Source: Chromohalobacter sarecensis (lineage in GTDB: Bacteria > Pseudomonadota > Gammaproteobacteria > Pseudomonadales > Halomonadaceae). Taken from it: a stretch of DNA of 64,000 bases. Both the position numbers and the translations under genes were made by a program. The DNA is taken from NCBI RefSeq assembly GCF_023061135.1, contig NZ_JAKGAN010000001.1:598362-662361 (forward strand), in the 5' to 3' direction. Positions within the stretch are counted from its first letter, which is position 1; each line of letters starts with the position of its first letter. Below the pieces are notes generated by a model. The model had not been told where the DNA came from. It saw only the letters and a list, made by a program, of their open reading frames with translations, and made no database searches. This document shows positions 33,449 to 42,821 of the stretch, one piece after another.

Positions 33449-34489
33449 TCAATGATTCTGGTAGCGGGTGCGATGCAGCAGATAGACGAAGAAGGGCGCG
33501 CCCACGCCTGAGACGAAGATGCCGGCGGGTAAGTCCTTGGGTAGGAACGCCACCCGGCCCAGCAGGTCGGCATAGAGTACGATCAGCGCCCCCACCAGGG
33601 CGCTGGCAGGGACCAATCGGCCGAATCCCCGCCCTACCAGGCGGGCGGCGATATGGGGGGCGATCAAGCCCACGAAGCTGAGCCCCCCGGCAAAGGCCAC
33701 GGCCGCACCCGCCAGCGCTACGCTGCAGGCCATCAGCACCAGCCGGCTGCGCAACACATTCACGCCCAGCCCTAGAGCCACGTGATCCCCCAGCGCCATG
33801 GCATCCATGTGGCGTGCATAGGTCAGGCACAGGGGAACGGCGACCAGTAGCCAAGGGAGCATGCCGAGCACGTCCTGCCATTGGGCGGCATAGAGGCTGC
33901 CGGTCAGCCACACGTAGGCGACCATGGCGGCGGCATCGTCGCTGATCACGATCAACAGGGTGGTGACGGCGCCCATCGCGGCGGAGAGCCCGATACCGAC
34001 CAGCACCATGCGCGAAGGTGAAATACCCCCCTTCCAGGCGAGCAAGAATACCAGCAGGGCGGAGAACACCGCCCCGAGCAGCGCGGAGGCCGGCAGCCAA
34101 TGGATACTCAGGCCGGTACCGAATAGTGCCAGGAAGGTCACGGCGGCCATGGCGGCGCCACTGGTGATGCCGATCACGTCCGGTGAAGCCAACGGGTTGC
34201 GTACGATGCCCTGGAGGATAGCGCCGGCCACGGCCAGGGCCGCCCCCACCAACACCGCCAGCAGGATGCGCGGCAGGCGCAGTTCCCAGACGATGAAGGC
34301 GATATCGCTGTCCTGTGGCGCGGTCAGCGCGTGTACCACCTGGTTGAACGAGGTGGGGAAGCTGCCTAGGCTCAGCGATAGCCCCATGCTGGCCAGAAGG
34401 ACTAGCGCGAGCAGGGCGCTGAGGATGACAGCGCGGTTCGTGGCGGCGGTGTCGTTGCCTGGCCGTGTCAGGGAGGCGGAATGCGTCAT
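33449..34489 (-). CDS. Siderophore ABC importer permease (FecCD family), second subunit
   Basis: 346 residues with nine to ten hydrophobic segments. FecCD hallmarks: LRLPRILLAVLVGAALAVAGAILQGIVRNPLASPDVIGITSGAA and the C-terminal GGLSFVGLIAPHIAARLVGRG. It pairs with the adjacent permease to form the inner-membrane channel for the ferric siderophore. Only two bases separate it from the upstream permease gene. The matching ATPase gene lies on the other side of the biosynthetic operon (23.6-24.5 kb). Confidence 0.9.
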   Translation of the reverse strand: MTHSASLTRPGNDTAATNRAVILSALLALVLLASMGLSLSLGSFPTSFNQVVHALTAPQDSDIAFIVWELRLPRILLAVLVGAALAVAGAILQGIVRNPLASPDVIGITSGAAMAAVTFLALFGTGLSIHWLPASALLGAVFSALLVFLLAWKGGISPSRMVLVGIGLSAAMGAVTTLLIVISDDAAAMVAYVWLTGSLYAAQWQDVLGMLPWLLVAVPLCLTYARHMDAMALGDHVALGLGVNVLRSRLVLMACSVALAGAAVAFAGGLSFVGLIAPHIAARLVGRGFGRLVPASALVGALIVLYADLLGRVAFLPKDLPAGIFVSGVGAPFFVYLLHRTRYQNH

Positions 34490-34491
34490 GG

Positions 34492-35490
34492 TCAGACCTG
34501 CTTCCTGCGTGCCAAGTAGATGAAGAAGGGTGTGCCGATCAACGCCGTCATCACGCCTACTGGCACATCCTGAGGTGGCATCAGGAAGCGCGAGGCCACA
34601 TCGGCCAGCAGCAACAGGCTCGCGCCCAGCAGGGCACAGGCCGGCAGCAGCCAGCGATGGTCGACGCCGAAGAGCCCCCGCGCCATGTGCGGCACGATCA
34701 GGCCGACGAAACCGATCATGCCGGCGAGCGCGACCGAACTGCCGGCGAGCAGGATCACCACCAGACCCAGTAACAGCTTGATAGTGCCGGCGCGCATGCC
34801 CAGGCCCTTGACCATGTCATCGCCCAGCATCAAGGCATTGGCATGGCGGACCAGCAGCATACACAGCAGCAGGGCGATGCCGAAGAGCGGGAGCAGAGGG
34901 ACAACGACCGACAGCTCGCGCCCTGACACGGAGCCGGCCAGCCAGTAGAGCACGCTTTCGAAGCTCTGTTGGTCGACGATCAAAAGGCCCTGGCTGAACG
35001 AGACGAACATGGCGGTGACGGCCACACCCGCCAGCACGACCCGCAGCGACGACAGCTCCCCCTGGCGCCCGCGACTCAGCATGACCACCAGACAGGCCGC
35101 GACCAGGGCGCCCAGCAGCGCCGCCCAGACGTACCCGGCCGGGGTGTGGAGGGGCAGCAGCGAAACCGCGATCACCACGAAGAACATGGCCCCCGCGTTG
35201 ATTCCCAGGATGCCCGGCGAGGCGAGGGGATTGCGCGTCATGGTCTGCATCAGCGCGCCGGCGATGGCCAGGCTGGCGCCGACCAGAGCAGCGATGACCG
35301 CGCGTGGCAGGCGCTCCGTGACAATGATGATATGTGCGACCCGTGCGGGGTCGTAATGTAAAAGCGCCTGGATGAAGGTCGACGGGGCGATATCCGTGGT
35401 GCCCAGCATGACGCTTGCGGCGAAGGCCGCTGAGACCAGTGCCAGCCCCAACAACAGTCCCGCCATTCGGGAAGCGCAATGATTCAGCAT
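34492..35490 (-). CDS. Siderophore ABC importer permease (FecCD family), first subunit
   Basis: 332 residues. Motifs: TERLPRAVIAALVGASLAIAGALMQTMTRNPLASPGILGINAGA and MIGFVGLIVPHMARGLFGVDHRWLLP, standard for FecCD/CbrB permeases. It overlaps the binding-protein gene by 7 bases and is followed at once by the second permease, so the three are a single transcription unit. Confidence 0.9.
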   Translation of the reverse strand: MLNHCASRMAGLLLGLALVSAAFAASVMLGTTDIAPSTFIQALLHYDPARVAHIIIVTERLPRAVIAALVGASLAIAGALMQTMTRNPLASPGILGINAGAMFFVVIAVSLLPLHTPAGYVWAALLGALVAACLVVMLSRGRQGELSSLRVVLAGVAVTAMFVSFSQGLLIVDQQSFESVLYWLAGSVSGRELSVVVPLLPLFGIALLLCMLLVRHANALMLGDDMVKGLGMRAGTIKLLLGLVVILLAGSSVALAGMIGFVGLIVPHMARGLFGVDHRWLLPACALLGASLLLLADVASRFLMPPQDVPVGVMTALIGTPFFIYLARRKQV

Positions 35491-36500
35491 GCACTCGACT
35501 CCTTGTCGTGGGCGCGAGACGTCGAGGACGTTTCATCGGCGCAGGTTGCGGCGGAAGTCGTAGGCGCATGAGGATCAAGCCCGTAATGGGTGTAGAGGTC
35601 ATCCAGCATGGCATTGGCAGCCAGAATGCCACCGCCCATGATCCAGTCCACCGCGTTCACCTCGAAGACACGCTCGTCTTGCACGGCATCCAGTCGTTGC
35701 CAGAGAGGGTGGGAGGTCCAATGCCGATAGTTTCGCATGATGGCGGGATCGTTCGGTTCCAGTAGCACGAAGATCACATCGGCATTCATGACCGGAATGT
35801 TTTCTTCGCTGGTCAGCTTCATGCCCCAACCTTGGTCGTGCAGGGAGTTAGGTTGCTCGAAACCCAGCTCATTGAGGATGGAACCGGCGAAGCCCGTCGA
35901 GTAGATGCGCACATGGTCGCTCTTGAAACGCACCACGGCGGCTTTCTGCGGCCAGGCGTCGCCCAGTGTATCGGCGATTCTTTGGCGGAAGTCCGCCACG
36001 CGCGTATCCCAGTTGCGTAATAGCTCGCGGGCGCGGGCTTCTCGTCCGGTGGCCTCGGCGATCAGTTTCAGGGTGGCCTTGAAGTCGAAGACGGTGTCTG
36101 TAGCGACCGTCGGCGCGATCTTCTCCAGCAGCGGCCGCACCCGCTCGTGGCGAAAGCGCGTGGCCACGATCAGGTCGGGCTTCAGCCAGGCAACCTTCTC
36201 CAGGTTGGGTTGGGTCTCCAGGCCGACATGCTCCACGCCGGCGAGATCATCACGCAGGTAGCGATACATGGGCTTTTCCAGCCAGGAGTCGACGACGCCG
36301 ACCGGCGTGATGCCCAGCGCCACGGCGCTGTCCGTCGCACCCTGGTAGAGGGTGACGACACGCTGCGGGCGGGCGGGAATGTGGGTGTCGCCGAACGCAT
36401 TGGTGACGGTGCGTTCATCGTCGGCGCTGGCTCCTAGCGGGAGGAGTGACGCCAGCAACGCCGCTAGGCATAGGCACCAGGTTCGGGTGCGCGTTTTCAT
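35484..36500 (-). CDS. Iron-siderophore periplasmic binding protein (FecB/CbrA type)
   Basis: 338 residues. A Sec signal peptide (about 1-26, ending GASA) without a lipobox cysteine, then a type III periplasmic binding fold: PQRVVTLYQGATDSAVALGITPVGVVDSW, VEHVGLETQPNLEKVAWLKPDLIVATRF and VFEVNAVDWIMGGGILAANAMLDDL. It resembles the carboxylate-siderophore binding proteins FecB, CbrA and YfiY. The C-terminal 25 residues are Ser/Thr/Ala-rich and atypical. It overlaps the upstream MFS gene by 4 bases and the downstream permease gene by 7, so exporter and importer are one operon. Confidence 0.88.
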   Translation of the reverse strand: MKTRTRTWCLCLAALLASLLPLGASADDERTVTNAFGDTHIPARPQRVVTLYQGATDSAVALGITPVGVVDSWLEKPMYRYLRDDLAGVEHVGLETQPNLEKVAWLKPDLIVATRFRHERVRPLLEKIAPTVATDTVFDFKATLKLIAEATGREARARELLRNWDTRVADFRQRIADTLGDAWPQKAAVVRFKSDHVRIYSTGFAGSILNELGFEQPNSLHDQGWGMKLTSEENIPVMNADVIFVLLEPNDPAIMRNYRHWTSHPLWQRLDAVQDERVFEVNAVDWIMGGGILAANAMLDDLYTHYGLDPHAPTTSAATCADETSSTSRAHDKESSAC

Positions 36501-37978
36501 TCCGGCCTCCTGGTGGATGCGGTCTTCAAGGGACTATTGGAGTCGCCAGCAGATGATGACACAGCGTCTAGCGATGCAGCGTCGTTTCGTGTCACGGCGC
36601 GGCCGAGTCGCCAGGCTAGCGGTAGGCAGCAAGCGGCGATCGTCGCCAGTGCCAGGAAGGCATGGTGCAGGGCGGAGGCACTCGCCTCGGTATAGGAAAT
36701 GCCCTGGCTCAGTGAAGTCTGCACGACGGTATCGTAGTAGATAGAAAGTGCGACGATGCCGAGCGACGAGATCAGGCGGCGGGACATGTTATTCATGGCG
36801 GAGGCCTGGGCGACGTGTGGCTCGGGCAGGTCCTTCATTCCCACCGTGGTGGAGGGCAGATAGGCGCAGCCGAGGCCGAGGCCGCGCAGGCCCATCCAGG
36901 CACCGATCATCCACACGGGCGTGGCTTTTGTCAGTGTGGCGAGCCCCGCCAGACTTATCATGGTGATCAGTAGTCCGACGCCGAGGCACCACTGTGGGGG
37001 ATAGCGGTCGATCAGACGTCCTGCAATGGGCGAGCAGGCGGCGGCGGCCAGCGCAGTGGCCAGAAATACCAGCCCCGTGGTCAGTGGTCCGAAGCCCAGT
37101 GTATTTTGCATCCACAGCGGCACCAGCAGGATGCAGCCGAACAGGATGATGGACTGCAAGCAGGCCAGGATGACGCTGAGCCGGTACCCGCGATGGAAAA
37201 ACAGTGAGAGGTCGAGCAAGGGCGTGTCGGTGTGCCGCTCGACGCGCACGAAGAGCACGAGTGCCAGCAGGCCGACCGCGAGCGTCAGCACGGCCTCGAC
37301 GCGTAAGAGATCCGTCAGCGTCTCCACCCGGCTGAGGGAAAATAGCACTGTGCCCATTCCCAGGGTGATCAGCGCGAAGCCAGGCAGGTCGAACCGACGT
37401 CGATGATTGGGGGGCTCCGCTGGGAGATAGCGATAGCCGCATAGCAGCCCCAATAGCGCGAACGGCATGTTCATCAGGAATAGCGCCCGCCAGTGGCTGA
37501 CCTCGAGCAGCAGCCCGCCGACGCTTGGACCAAGGGCCGGAGCGAGCATTACCGCGAAACCCCATATTCCGCTGGCGCGGCCTCGCTGGTCGCTGGGGTA
37601 GGCGGAGAATATCAGTGACAGAGACAGAGGGATCATCAGCCCCGCCGCCACGCCCTGCAGTCCGCGTGCGAGGATGATGCCAGCCAAGCTCTGGGCCATG
37701 GCGCCGAGCGCCGAGCCGGCCAGAAACCCCCACAGACCCAATAGATAGACGTGCTTACGACCGAAGCGATCGGCGAGATAGCCGGTCAGCGGCATGGTCA
37801 TGCCCATGGTGATCATGAACAGCGTTACCACCCAACTGACTTGTGTGGCGCTGGCATCGAAGGTAGCCATCAATTCGGCGACGGCAAGATTCAGGGCACT
37901 GTTGTTGAGGCTGACGGTAAAGGTACCCAGCAGCACACTGACCAGCACCTTTCCGCCATGCTGGGTAGCATGCGGCAT
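36497..37978 (-). CDS. MFS efflux transporter (DHA2-like), probable siderophore exporter
   Basis: 493 residues with about 14 hydrophobic segments. DHA2-type motifs are present: LNLAVAELMATFDASATQVSWVVTLFMITMGMTMPLTGYLADRFGRKHVYLLG (motifs D2 and A) and the GLQGVAAGLMIPLSLSLIF/WGFAVMLAPALGPSVGGLL segment (motif C). Exporters of this class (for example SbnD and PvsC, also MFS) secrete carboxylate siderophores, and this gene heads the importer operon of the same locus, so siderophore export is the likely job. The C-terminal 30 residues are hydrophilic. A Fur-box-like site lies about 100 bases upstream. Confidence 0.85.
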   Translation of the reverse strand: MPHATQHGGKVLVSVLLGTFTVSLNNSALNLAVAELMATFDASATQVSWVVTLFMITMGMTMPLTGYLADRFGRKHVYLLGLWGFLAGSALGAMAQSLAGIILARGLQGVAAGLMIPLSLSLIFSAYPSDQRGRASGIWGFAVMLAPALGPSVGGLLLEVSHWRALFLMNMPFALLGLLCGYRYLPAEPPNHRRRFDLPGFALITLGMGTVLFSLSRVETLTDLLRVEAVLTLAVGLLALVLFVRVERHTDTPLLDLSLFFHRGYRLSVILACLQSIILFGCILLVPLWMQNTLGFGPLTTGLVFLATALAAAACSPIAGRLIDRYPPQWCLGVGLLITMISLAGLATLTKATPVWMIGAWMGLRGLGLGCAYLPSTTVGMKDLPEPHVAQASAMNNMSRRLISSLGIVALSIYYDTVVQTSLSQGISYTEASASALHHAFLALATIAACCLPLAWRLGRAVTRNDAASLDAVSSSAGDSNSPLKTASTRRPE

Positions 37979-38077
37979 GGATACTCACTTGATGGGAGTA
38001 CAGAGGGCATCGCTCGAGCATAACGCTAATGAGGAATGCGTCATGAAGTAGGATGATGACATGATGCGATTTTTAAT

Positions 38078-38096
38078 GCAAAAAATTATCAATTGC
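38078..38096 (-). promoter_or_regulatory. Fur-box-like site upstream of the MFS/importer operon
   Basis: On the - strand GCAATTGATAATTTTTTGC matches 12 of 19 bases of the Fur consensus and has symmetric ends. It lies 100 bases before the MFS start. Confidence 0.5.
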
Positions 38097-38174
38097 GATT
38101 GGTTTCGAGAAAGCGACGCTCGGGTCAGGTGATGGCGCGTCTGCGGCACACTTTGCGTAAAAGATGATGGGCTA

Positions 38175-38203
38175 CAAAAAAGCGACGCCATGGAGGCGCC
38201 GCT
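38175..38203 (-). terminator. Intrinsic terminator of the TonB receptor gene
   Basis: On the - strand the stem AGCGGCGCC / GGCGTCGCT (one mismatch, five-base loop) runs into TTTTTT, about 30 bases past the receptor stop. Confidence 0.75.
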
Positions 38204-38233
38204 CAACGAGCCAGATCTGTCGGATGTTTTTGC

Positions 38234-40381
38234 TTAGAAGTCGAGCTGATAGCTCAGGGTGAAAGTACGTCCCCGGCCTTTGAAGTAATACTCGTCGCTG
38301 ACCCTGGCTGCCTGGGAATAATAGGTGAAGTAGTCCTCGTCAGTGAGGTTTTCCACACCCAGGCTGGTACGGCCCACTGGCAGGCTATAAGCCAGTGAGG
38401 CGTCGATCAGGCCGTAGCCGTCGAATTCAAGCTCGGGGTCGTCGACGCTGCGGTCGAAGTAGCGGCTGTACTGCAGGTGCGAGGAAAGTTTCTCGTTCCA
38501 GGCTGCGCTCCAGGCCAGCTTGAGGGTGTCCGGTGCGATGTTGATGCCGGTCAGCTTGGTATCCACGCTGCCGTCGCCGTCTTGGTCTGACTTGCCCTCC
38601 GTGTGCGTATAGGAAGCCCGTAGCTGGTGGACATCATTCACCTGAGCTTCGCCGGTAATCTCGACACCCTGGATCTCTGTCTTCTCGCGGTTGCCGACCC
38701 AAGTGCCGTTTTCCTCGGTGAGGCGCTCGCCATAGTCGGAGTTCGATTCAAAGTAGCTCAGCTCGAGCCCATAGCGATCCCAGTCGAAGCGGGCGCCGAT
38801 CTCACGATTGTCGGTGACGATGGGCTGCAGCGTCAGCAGAGAGTCAACGTTTTGGCCTGGCGTATCGATGCCACGCAGTACCCGGCCTACATCGGGCATG
38901 CCGAAGCCTTCGGAATAGTTGGCATAGATCTGTGCCCAGTCGGTGGCCTGATAGACGATGCCCGCATTGTACAGCGTCTCGTTGAAGTCGGGCTTGCCGC
39001 CTCCGACGCTGACGTTGTCTTGAGTCACATTGCTGCGGTCGATGCTGCTGTAATCGTCGACCTCCAGCTCGGCATATTCCTGGCGAACCCCGGCATGCAG
39101 ACTAAGCGCTTCGGTAAGGTCATAGTCCCCCTGCAGGAACACTGCCGCGTTGCGGAAGCGGGTCTCGGGCACATAAGTGCGATCGGTATGGACCAGCATT
39201 TGGCGGGTATCATCCTGCAGCAGATCGAGGCCAGTGGTCAGCTTGAGGCGATCGTCGAGCAGGCCATCGCGGCTTAAAGTGAACTTGGCGCCGAGCTTGT
39301 CGGATTCGTTGCGAGTCTGGTCATAAAGCGTGTTGCCATTGCCGTCTTGGTAAGGGAAGTATGGTGTGGTGGCGAACTGGGCGCGAAAACGCTGGGTATA
39401 AAACTGGGCGTCCAGGCTGTTGCCCAACCAATCATCATGAGAATACGACACCCGGGCAGTGGTGACCTTATTATAACCGGGATCGCCATCCGGATTGCCC
39501 TTGCGTGCGGTGGTGGCAACACCGGCGTCGCGGTCGCCGACCACAGGCACGTAGTCACCCTCGCCTTCGAGTTCGAAGCGATTGATCGACACCTCGACAT
39601 TCTGGTCGTCATCGATCCAGTAGGCCGCCTTGGCCATCAAGTCGTAGCTGTCGGAGTTTTGGAGTTCGCCGGGATAAGCGACGCCTACTTCATCATCGTT
39701 ACCGTCGTAGAAGACACCCCGTTTATGGCGACTAGCGGCGAACATGTAGTCCCAGTCGCGGGTCTGGCCGCTGAGACGGTAGTCCAGTTTGTGGCCGAAA
39801 CCTTCCGACTCGAAATCATCGTCACTGGTCAAGCTGACGCCGACATGCTGACTTATCCCGACCCCTTCGGGGCGCTTGGTCACGTAGTTGATGATACCGC
39901 CGGTCGCACCCAGGCCGTGCTCGGCGCTGGCACCGTAAATGACCTCGATGCGCTCGACCATGGAAAGGTCAATGGTATAGCTGTCGCGGCTACTATCACG
40001 CAACGGGTTGGACTGGGGTACGCCGTCGACCATGAACAGCGGCGCACGGCCGCGGAAGGTCTCGCCCGCATTGGATAGCTTCTGACGGCTGGGCGAGTAG
40101 GAAGGTATCAAGTTGCTGAGTACCTGGCCGGGATCCTGGGTGATCGCCAGTTGTTGCTCGATTTGCTCGCGGTTGATGATGGTAACCTTCTGCGGGGTCT
40201 CGCCTTCGCTGCTGCGGTTGCGGGTCGCGGTGACGACCAGTGGATCCAGCCCATGGTCGTTGACATCTTGCGATTCCGTGCTTGTGGAGGCTTGGGCCAG
40301 CGCCGTGGCGGGCAGAGCAGAGACAAGCACCAATGGGAGCAGTGAGAGCTGCTTATGACGTGGTCGTTGAAAGGCTTGCAT
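38234..40381 (-). CDS. TonB-dependent siderophore receptor of the NIS locus
   Basis: 715 residues. Signal peptide (about 1-29, ending ALA), then a TonB-box-like DPLVVTATR, a plug domain (about 55-165, with ERIEVIYGASAEHGLGATGGIINYVTKRP) and a 22-strand barrel ending in the outer-membrane signature RTFTLSYQLDF. It resembles receptors of carboxylate siderophores such as AleB of Cupriavidus. It is transcribed toward the MFS/importer operon with a terminator between, and carries its own Fur box upstream (40450-40468). It is the likely outer-membrane receptor for the siderophore made by this locus. Confidence 0.88.
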   Translation of the reverse strand: MQAFQRPRHKQLSLLPLVLVSALPATALAQASTSTESQDVNDHGLDPLVVTATRNRSSEGETPQKVTIINREQIEQQLAITQDPGQVLSNLIPSYSPSRQKLSNAGETFRGRAPLFMVDGVPQSNPLRDSSRDSYTIDLSMVERIEVIYGASAEHGLGATGGIINYVTKRPEGVGISQHVGVSLTSDDDFESEGFGHKLDYRLSGQTRDWDYMFAASRHKRGVFYDGNDDEVGVAYPGELQNSDSYDLMAKAAYWIDDDQNVEVSINRFELEGEGDYVPVVGDRDAGVATTARKGNPDGDPGYNKVTTARVSYSHDDWLGNSLDAQFYTQRFRAQFATTPYFPYQDGNGNTLYDQTRNESDKLGAKFTLSRDGLLDDRLKLTTGLDLLQDDTRQMLVHTDRTYVPETRFRNAAVFLQGDYDLTEALSLHAGVRQEYAELEVDDYSSIDRSNVTQDNVSVGGGKPDFNETLYNAGIVYQATDWAQIYANYSEGFGMPDVGRVLRGIDTPGQNVDSLLTLQPIVTDNREIGARFDWDRYGLELSYFESNSDYGERLTEENGTWVGNREKTEIQGVEITGEAQVNDVHQLRASYTHTEGKSDQDGDGSVDTKLTGINIAPDTLKLAWSAAWNEKLSSHLQYSRYFDRSVDDPELEFDGYGLIDASLAYSLPVGRTSLGVENLTDEDYFTYYSQAARVSDEYYFKGRGRTFTLSYQLDF

Positions 40382-40449
40382 GGTAAACCGATATCCCCTT
40401 GCTGGATTTGATGTATTGGTTGTTGCTGTTATAGACCTTGAATCATTAT

Positions 40450-40468
40450 GCTAATGATAATTCTTTTT
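40450..40468. promoter_or_regulatory. Fur box between the divergent TonB receptor genes
   Basis: GCTAATGATAATTCTTTTT matches 14 of 19 bases of the Fur consensus. It overlaps a perfect small palindrome, ATCATTA-TGC-TAATGAT (40442-40458). It lies 69 bases from the - strand receptor start and about 170 from the + strand one. Confidence 0.72.
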
Positions 40469-40633
40469 ATTTGCAATATCGATGCATCGCATGGCCTGCG
40501 CAGGGGAAGGCAAGCCGAGCCTTGCGTTGAAGGCTTGCCATTGTGAAAACAAATCACAATTCTTATCATGTGCGATAGGCTTTGCTTGGCGCGCGCTCCG
40601 CCGCCTGCTAATAAAATGACACAAGGAAAATTC

Positions 40634-42709
40634 ATGTCCCGCTCCCATTCCCCGTCGTGGCCGATCAACGTGCTGTCGCCCTCGGCACGTCGCCTGGCCA
40701 TGGCAACGTTGCTGCTGAGCTGCCCGCTGGCGGCGCAGGCACAAGATGATGCCGCCCAGACCGATACGGTGGTCGTCACCGCAACGGCGCTGAAGGTTGC
40801 TATGCCGCTTGCCGAGACGCCGCGTTCGGTATCCAGCGTGAATCGTGAAGACCTCGATGAACGTAACGTCCAGAGTCTCGACGAAACCTTCCGTTATCGC
40901 TCCGGTGTGCTGTCAGGGCATTTTGGTGCGGATAACAACACCGACTGGCTCAAAGTGCGTGGCTTCGATCAGGCGACCTACCTAAATGGGCTACGTCTTT
41001 ATTCACCGGGGTATTACCAGTGGACGCCTGAGCCTTATGGCTTAGAGAGTGTCGATGTCTTTAAGGGCCCGGCGTCGATTCTCTACGGCGAAGCGCCCTC
41101 GGGTGGGATAGTCAATGCTGTCAGTAAACGTCCCACCGCTGAGAAGCGTGGTGAGATCGAGATCCAGGCCGGTAACCGTAATCACCGCCAATTCGGGATC
41201 GATACATCAGGACCTGTCACCGAAAGCGGTGATGTACGCTATCGGATGGTGGGGCTATATAAAGAACGCGATGGTGATTTGAATGACACGGATAACGAGC
41301 GTGTCTACTTCGCGCCGAGCCTTGAATGGGATATCTCCGATGACACCCAGTTGACTGTGCTGGCCAGTTATCAGAAGGACGACGGCGTCCCTGAAAACCC
41401 CTTCAAACTAGCTTACAGTACGCTGGAAGATACCCCCTATGGCAAAGTCGATCCCGAGACTAATTACGGTGCTTCGGACTACGATAAAGATGAGCATACC
41501 CAGTTCGGTATCGGTTATGAACTTCAGCATCAGCTCGATGATACCTGGAAGTTCGAGCAAAACTTTCGTTACAGCCACTTAGATCTGGATCTGCGTAGTA
41601 CGTACCTGATGTCGTATCGCAATGATGATCGGACGGCATATCGTGGCCACCTGCAGCGTGACGGTGAGATAGACAGCTTTACCATCGATAACCGCATGGT
41701 CGGCAAGTGGTATACTGAACGCACAGAAAATACGCTGTTGTTTGGTGTCGACTATCAGGACCTGAGCCTTGATGGTAAGGAATATGATAATTACACCTAC
41801 GATACCGTCGATATCTTCAACCCTAACACGACCGCTACGCCGGTGCCTGACAGCCAACTGATAGGTCGGCAGATCGATAAACAGCAGCTTGGCGTTTATG
41901 TACAGGATCAATTACGCATCGATGATCGCTGGGTGCTGCTGGGCAGTGTTCGTCATGACAGCGCCGATGTGAAGAATACGAATCAGGACACCGATGTCAC
42001 AGTCGATGAGACCCAGTCCGAGACCTCCTTCTCCGGCGGCCTGATGTATTTGGGTGATAACGGGGTGAGCCCGTATCTCAGCTATACCGAGTCGTTCAGG
42101 CCGCAAGCCCAGACTGACGCTCAGGGTGCGGTTTTTGAAGAAATCGAAGGTAAACAGTGGGAGGCGGGGGTCAAGTACGCGCCTTCTTCCTGGGACGGTT
42201 ATGTGAGCGCGGCGGTGTTCGACATCGAAGAATCCAACTCCTTTGTCACCCAGCCGACCGGAGATCAACAGCAGGGAGGTGAAACAACTTCTACTGGTTT
42301 TGAACTCGAGGGCGTGGGCTATCTCACGGATTCGCTCCAGTTGACTGCGGCATATACGTATACGGATACGCGTAACGCAAACGACCAGCGCAAGGAGTTG
42401 ATCCCACGTCACCAGGCTTCTGCGTGGCTGGATTACGACTTCACCAAAGGGGCCGTCAAAGGGTTGAAAGTGGGTGGTGGTGTGCGCTATGTGGGCAAGT
42501 CTGTGGCTAGCCCGGGTAGTAGCATCGATAGTGACGTGCCGTCCTATACGCTGTATGACGCCATGGCAAGCTACGACTTCAATACGCACTGGACTGCTCA
42601 GATCAATGCCAATAACCTTACCGATGAAGAGTACGTCGCCAGCTGCGATTATTATTGCTATTACGGCGAGTCGCGCAGCGTGATCGGCAGCCTCAAGTAT
42701 CGTTGGTAA
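40634..42709 (+). CDS. FhuA-family TonB-dependent siderophore receptor
   Basis: 691 residues from ATG 40634, chosen because AAGGAAA lies just upstream and a signal peptide follows (MSRSHSPSW...LLLSCPLAAQAQ); an upstream ATG at 40568 adds 22 unlikely residues. TonB box TDTVVVTATAL, plug with WLKVRGFDQATYLNGLRLY and GPASILYGEAPSGGIVNAVSKRP, then a barrel ending SLKYRW: the ferrichrome/ferrioxamine (FhuA/FoxA/FegA) group. It probably takes up a hydroxamate xenosiderophore, served by FhuCDB downstream. Codon use is visibly more AT-rich than in the flanking genes, a sign of transfer. Confidence 0.9.
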   Translation: MSRSHSPSWPINVLSPSARRLAMATLLLSCPLAAQAQDDAAQTDTVVVTATALKVAMPLAETPRSVSSVNREDLDERNVQSLDETFRYRSGVLSGHFGADNNTDWLKVRGFDQATYLNGLRLYSPGYYQWTPEPYGLESVDVFKGPASILYGEAPSGGIVNAVSKRPTAEKRGEIEIQAGNRNHRQFGIDTSGPVTESGDVRYRMVGLYKERDGDLNDTDNERVYFAPSLEWDISDDTQLTVLASYQKDDGVPENPFKLAYSTLEDTPYGKVDPETNYGASDYDKDEHTQFGIGYELQHQLDDTWKFEQNFRYSHLDLDLRSTYLMSYRNDDRTAYRGHLQRDGEIDSFTIDNRMVGKWYTERTENTLLFGVDYQDLSLDGKEYDNYTYDTVDIFNPNTTATPVPDSQLIGRQIDKQQLGVYVQDQLRIDDRWVLLGSVRHDSADVKNTNQDTDVTVDETQSETSFSGGLMYLGDNGVSPYLSYTESFRPQAQTDAQGAVFEEIEGKQWEAGVKYAPSSWDGYVSAAVFDIEESNSFVTQPTGDQQQGGETTSTGFELEGVGYLTDSLQLTAAYTYTDTRNANDQRKELIPRHQASAWLDYDFTKGAVKGLKVGGGVRYVGKSVASPGSSIDSDVPSYTLYDAMASYDFNTHWTAQINANNLTDEEYVASCDYYCYYGESRSVIGSLKYRW

Positions 42710-42745
42710 GCGGAAAGTTATAAGACGTTAGAAAGAAGAGGTAAG

Positions 42746-42785
42746 AAAATGGCCCGAGGTGCTGGAAGGCACCTCGGGCCATTTT
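42746..42785. terminator. Strong intrinsic terminator after the FhuA-type receptor
   Basis: A perfect 16-bp stem, AAATGGCCCGAGGTGC with GCACCTCGGGCCATTT, closes on a 6-base loop. T-runs on both strands make it bidirectional between the receptor gene and fhuB. Confidence 0.92.
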
Positions 42786-42821
42786 TATTGAGCCTTATAC
42801 TACATGTGCCAATACTATTGC

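Noticed and set aside
22738..40381. Reading the locus as an aerobactin cluster
   Set aside because: No lysine N6-hydroxylase (iucD) or acetyltransferase (iucB) gene is present; the decarboxylase and SbnG-like genes point to a staphyloferrin B/achromobactin-type pathway.
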